The notes beneath the pieces are model-generated. The model did no database searches, was not told the DNA's origin, and saw nothing but the letters and a program-made list of their open reading frames with translations. From NCBI GenBank assembly GCA_002309015.1, contig DBWM01000047.1:1-64000 (forward strand): 64,000 nt of DNA. Direction: 5' to 3'. This DNA is from Myxococcales bacterium UBA1238. GTDB lineage: Bacteria; Myxococcota_A; Bradymonadia; UBA7976; UBA1532. This document shows, in pieces, positions 62,101 to 64,000 of the stretch. The translations under genes and the position numbers were made by a program. The stretch's first letter is position 1, and each line of letters begins with the position of its first letter.

Positions 62101-62737
62101 GGAAGGACTGGCGGTTCAGCCAGAGCTCGGTCTGACGTTCAGAACGGTTACATCCGGAACAGTGAAAGGTGAGAATGAAGGATGTGATCCATTGGGAGCG
62201 AAAGGACGTTGCGCTGAAGGTCTGTCATGTGTGCAGAATTGGGCTGCGGAGAATCTCATTTCTGCCGAAAATTGGTGGATTTGCACCCAGGAATCGGCGG
62301 TGGGGCAAGGCGCGAGCTGTCCCATTTGGAATGTAAAGGATTTGGCATTCAATGCGACCAATGCCGATTTCAATGCAGTGCAATTTGCTGGAAATACAGA
62401 ATATTCCGACATCGCCATACCGAGCGAGACTTGCCATGCGGGCGGTCCTGCGGAAGTCTGGCATTGGAAAGCAGACAAGGCGGGCAGTTATTTGTTTACA
62501 GTCCAGGGCGATGACTCAAGCGTCGGTAATCCTCTGCTCATGGCCCGCTCGACCTGTGTATTGGAATCCTCTCTCATTGACTGCGATCTCACTGCGAACG
62601 GAACAAAGAATTCGAGTTCGCTGGAGCTGGACGTCCGCCTGAATCAAGACATCTATTTGTTCGTGAGCGGCTATCATCAGGACGTTTACCCCGGTTTTTA
62701 CGGGCGTTACACGCTCTCGGTGCAGGAACAGCAATGA
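59150..62737 (+). CDS. Large Cys-rich lipoprotein with acidic repeat stalk
   Basis: Protein of 1195 aa. Signal peptide with FVSTGC lipobox (Cys27), DDD right after it, then an acidic linker with 5-residue DSGDA/DSGDE repeats (~66-93). The rest is a mosaic of beta-rich domains and Cys clusters (CGESSACLPCSSADCADSMTC; GNRCDPAKIFSLCQDGDTC; GGCDPLGAKGRCAEGLSC-like). The final ~120 residues (PIWNVKDLAF ... YGRYTLSVQE) and an earlier copy (residues ~95-220) resemble PPC/jelly-roll pre-peptidase C-terminal domains. It should be displayed on the outer membrane. No protease domain was seen. LipB starts 1 bp after its stop. Confidence 0.8.
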   Translation: MSNSPTTAFRILNALVIGASLFVSTGCDDDSGETLDAEEKDTSVGYIDSEIDEDAQELDGEIDAADSGDADSGDADSGDEDSGDEDSGDEDSGQGEVCQAIPFDVRASDENHWKLEKTFTGLGEFKTVLKQADSNAVISHCVSDALKSGLLFSFTVPATGFWTFSTENSKLHLPGGDVEWDSVVVLVKNDCQEVMACNDDAFSLHSEVGSQKALSAGELIYIYIANGSQSGHVMSDLQEGSQTEIKLDLVLTAQLESSRAPTIDTNQTYAQAMLSRHGYVAVNVGGTFVHDIVGMHFRLEDANDKAILPDVDNPLDAHQMNNQALASNYVLPEVLEDGYLYVPFLTVNENTLNNQFKAQWAMYTNSDKVKKIRIAVRDRLGNESDMTSPFVFQTISPLSDGKPCGSDPLFHICGESSACLPCSSADCADSMTCQFQMVPSLLPNSSAFVQTVNPDALDTANKIFGFKMVGTDADQDVIGIEYRLANSSCNLQALSQCLAGENPTQCTTDDRFSQCFTEEDLTACAGANTTRCLTEAAVSHLEWTHWYRTPFTSVTWDERNFTALLAPLVLESEYQITEVRVYDAAGHYASLGQATSGQNFLVLKPTQNAQSTNASRLLFYRQSPDSIISGNRCDPAKIFSLCQDGDTCLKQASGSGQCVKNDPPAILFSEDRHKNKIAKQGYFATTPENVSVFASLNNLGYEFSVVDEQLNVEGFYLQVFNQDGAVLTMPGIGNKLTLTLAEVEEYGYCEGEHKLWVKGGLYFDKSRLPVSRIAKVKVQAFDSEMEKSSVVELNKRELHYYTLQEGQEYAASGTNEAATQFCQSQETVAEKFLPCDRYVVFNTCARMLNNDYQCRTGRGACGGDADYNDYYCLKTTAPSISRRDAYYNEENHAAYIYLEGYDEQCDVSSLELTIPGNSDGTPEQVISVPLKFRREVLTSDTTNCSNWTTTTNACYQWQAATWFTSDFWSDPSSRQNVRYRLVDAEGLAVQPELGLTFRTVTSGTVKGENEGCDPLGAKGRCAEGLSCVQNWAAENLISAENWWICTQESAVGQGASCPIWNVKDLAFNATNADFNAVQFAGNTEYSDIAIPSETCHAGGPAEVWHWKADKAGSYLFTVQGDDSSVGNPLLMARSTCVLESSLIDCDLTANGTKNSSSLELDVRLNQDIYLFVSGYHQDVYPGFYGRYTLSVQEQQ
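59344..59430 (+). repeat. Six 15-bp in-frame tandem repeats
   Basis: GATTCTGGGGATGCG and its GATTCCGGGGATGAA variant repeat about six times with 15-bp period, encoding D-S-G-D-A/E. It is a likely site of slipped-strand copy-number change without frameshift. Confidence 0.88.
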
Positions 62738-62738
62738 G

Positions 62739-63419
62739 ATGCAGACGCTCTCTGTTCAGATCTTAGGACGTCAGCGTTATGAGGTGACCTGGGCTTTGCA
62801 GCGCGCTCTGGCGGAGGCGAGAAAGCGGGGCGAGATCGGCGATACGCTGCTTCTGGTGGAGCATGAGCCCGTTGTTTCATTGGGAAAACACGCGGATCCC
62901 CGGAATCTGTTGATAGAGAGAGAGCGCCTGCAACAGATGGGCATCGAATGGGTGGAGAGCGATCGCGGCGGCGATATCACATGGCATGGCCCGGGGCAGC
63001 TGGTCGCTTATCCGATCTATGATTTGAGGACCGATCGCTTTAAGGTGCCCGAATACATCGCTGCGCTGGAAAATGCGATGATCGATGTCCTGGCGTTCTA
63101 TGGGGTTCGGGGTGAAACAGATCCTCAAAGACCCGGCGTCTGGATTCGAAACTGTGGATTTTTAAACAGGAAAATCGGTTTCGTGGGCGTAGCCATCAGC
63201 CATTTTATTACCCGCCACGGACTGTCTCTGAACGTTTGCCCCGATCTCTCTTCATTCGATCTGATGCTCCCCTGCGGATTAAAAGAGATTGAAGTGACGA
63301 GTATCGCCAAAGAAACGGGGAAACCTGTTGATTTTGAACCTATTTTTCTGCAAATGGCCCAGGCGCTCGCCTCGCGGTTACACCGTCAATACAAGCTGGA
63401 TGTGAAAGAAGATGTCTGA
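62739..63419 (+). CDS. lipB: Octanoyl-[ACP]:protein N-octanoyltransferase LipB
   Basis: Protein of 226 aa. RGGDITWHGPGQLVAYPIYD, RPGVWIRNCG, RKIGFVGVAISHFITRHGLS (catalytic Lys) and LMLPCGLKEIEVTS (catalytic Cys) are the family motifs. It transfers octanoate from ACP to lipoyl domains in lipoate synthesis. lipA is not in the window. It is translationally close to the big lipoprotein and overlaps the next gene by 8 bp. Confidence 0.95.
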   Translation: MQTLSVQILGRQRYEVTWALQRALAEARKRGEIGDTLLLVEHEPVVSLGKHADPRNLLIERERLQQMGIEWVESDRGGDITWHGPGQLVAYPIYDLRTDRFKVPEYIAALENAMIDVLAFYGVRGETDPQRPGVWIRNCGFLNRKIGFVGVAISHFITRHGLSLNVCPDLSSFDLMLPCGLKEIEVTSIAKETGKPVDFEPIFLQMAQALASRLHRQYKLDVKEDV

Positions 63420-64000
63420 CGATCCCAATCTGCTTTACGATAACTTCCCGTTTCCTGAATTGCATCCGGATCGCCTTTGCACCATCGGCACGCTTTTTGG
63501 CATGACGCCGGCGCCTGCGACCGCTTGCCGCGTGCTGGAACTGGGCTGCGGGCAGGGCGGCAATCTGACTTCTCTGGCCATGGTTTTGCCGGAATCGCAG
63601 TTTTTGGGCATCGATCTTTCTGAAAAAGCCATCGCGTTGGGACAGGCTGATGTGGCCACGCTGGGGCTTCAAAACATCGAGCTCCGCGCCTGCAATATTC
63701 TGGATTTGCCCGAAGACGTCGGTCTGTTCGATTACATTCTGGTGCATGGTGTGTATTCATGGGTGCCCAGAGAGGTGCAGCAGGCGATCTTTAAGATCCT
63801 GAGAAAACATCTGGCACCACAGGGGATAGGCTACGTCAGCTATAACGCTTTGCCGGGATGGCATGCGCGGGGAATGCTGCGCGAACTGTTGCTCGAACAT
63901 GTCCCAAAGGATGCGCCCGCATTGGAAAGGATCGCCTCTGCGCGAAGGTTGCTGTCTTTTTTGTCGAACTATGTGTTGACGGGCAAGAATACAGCGGGGG
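63412..64000 (+). CDS. Class I SAM methyltransferase (partial, runs off window)
   Basis: The first ~196 codons of a methyltransferase. SAM motif I is RVLELGCGQGGNL, motif II LGIDLSEKAI, then FDYILVHGVYSWVPREVQ and LRKHLAPQGIGYVSYNALPG. The YNALPGW segment after motif post II recalls methyltransferases with a C-terminal methyltransferase-regulatory domain. The start at 63412 overlaps lipB; no stop is reached before 64000. The substrate is unknown. Not the same family as the degenerate enzyme at 2104. Confidence 0.85.
   Translation, partial: MSDDPNLLYDNFPFPELHPDRLCTIGTLFGMTPAPATACRVLELGCGQGGNLTSLAMVLPESQFLGIDLSEKAIALGQADVATLGLQNIELRACNILDLPEDVGLFDYILVHGVYSWVPREVQQAIFKILRKHLAPQGIGYVSYNALPGWHARGMLRELLLEHVPKDAPALERIASARRLLSFLSNYVLTGKNTAG

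Overview
The window looks like a chromosomal, origin-proximal segment of a Gram-negative bacterium, most likely a Myxococcota / former Deltaproteobacteria relative. Pointers are the outer-membrane parts (porin, TSP3 barrel protein, AsmA-like protein, HtrA), many lipoproteins with acidic low-complexity linkers or Cys-rich modules, a protein whose N-terminus resembles the myxobacterial MXAN_5187 domain, and a bacterial mevalonate-pathway pair. A 2-hydroxyacyl-CoA dehydratase-type giant protein and a heterodisulfide-reductase-like Fe-S protein suggest an anaerobic or facultative life. This placement is inference; no rRNA is present. I saw no insertion sequence, prophage or CRISPR array.

Layout. 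0.2-6.2 kb: a membrane phosphoesterase, a tiny EGF-like secreted protein, then a four-gene overlapping operon (degenerate methyltransferase, C39-like papain-fold protein, lipoprotein, 641-aa orphan). 6.3-11.3 kb (minus): porin, AsmA-like protein fused to an alpha/beta hydrolase, and a PMT/ArnT-like membrane glycosyltransferase. 11.4-15.3 kb: a double MlaF-type ATPase and a lytic transglycosylase. 15.4-19.9 kb: a chemotaxis core (CheY, CheR, CheX-like facing CheW, CheA). 20-28 kb: FabZ-like dehydratase, HisC, a DUF2804-like protein, a MATE transporter, an Fe-S reductase and TruD.

27.2-36.5 kb is the replication-origin region. One chain of eight minus-strand genes, each overlapping the next (rpmH, rnpA, yidD, yidC, khpB/jag, gyrB, an orphan, a DnaC-like ATPase), diverges from dnaA. 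The 375-bp gap between rpmH and dnaA holds a perfect DnaA box and is the oriC candidate. rpmH (50 codons) was read directly from the sequence.

36.7-64 kb: an isolated tRNA-Ala(CGC) with clear promoter and terminator, an LPG-synthase-type membrane protein, an AT-richer lipoprotein block (1339 aa and 223 aa), HMG-CoA reductase and mevalonate kinase, a 1506-aa activase/dehydratase fusion, a four-gene minus operon (Pro-rich repeat protein, carbohydrate-binding-like lipoprotein, sensor kinase, TPR lipoprotein), HtrA, a TSP3-repeat barrel protein without an OmpA domain, a 1195-aa lipoprotein, LipB, and a methyltransferase cut by the window end.

Two whole-window signals stand out. The palindrome GCGATCGC occurs at least 16 times by hand count, about tenfold above a simple base-composition expectation. 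Genes are also packed extremely tightly, with 4-bp start/stop overlaps and several convergent pairs whose 3' ends overlap.
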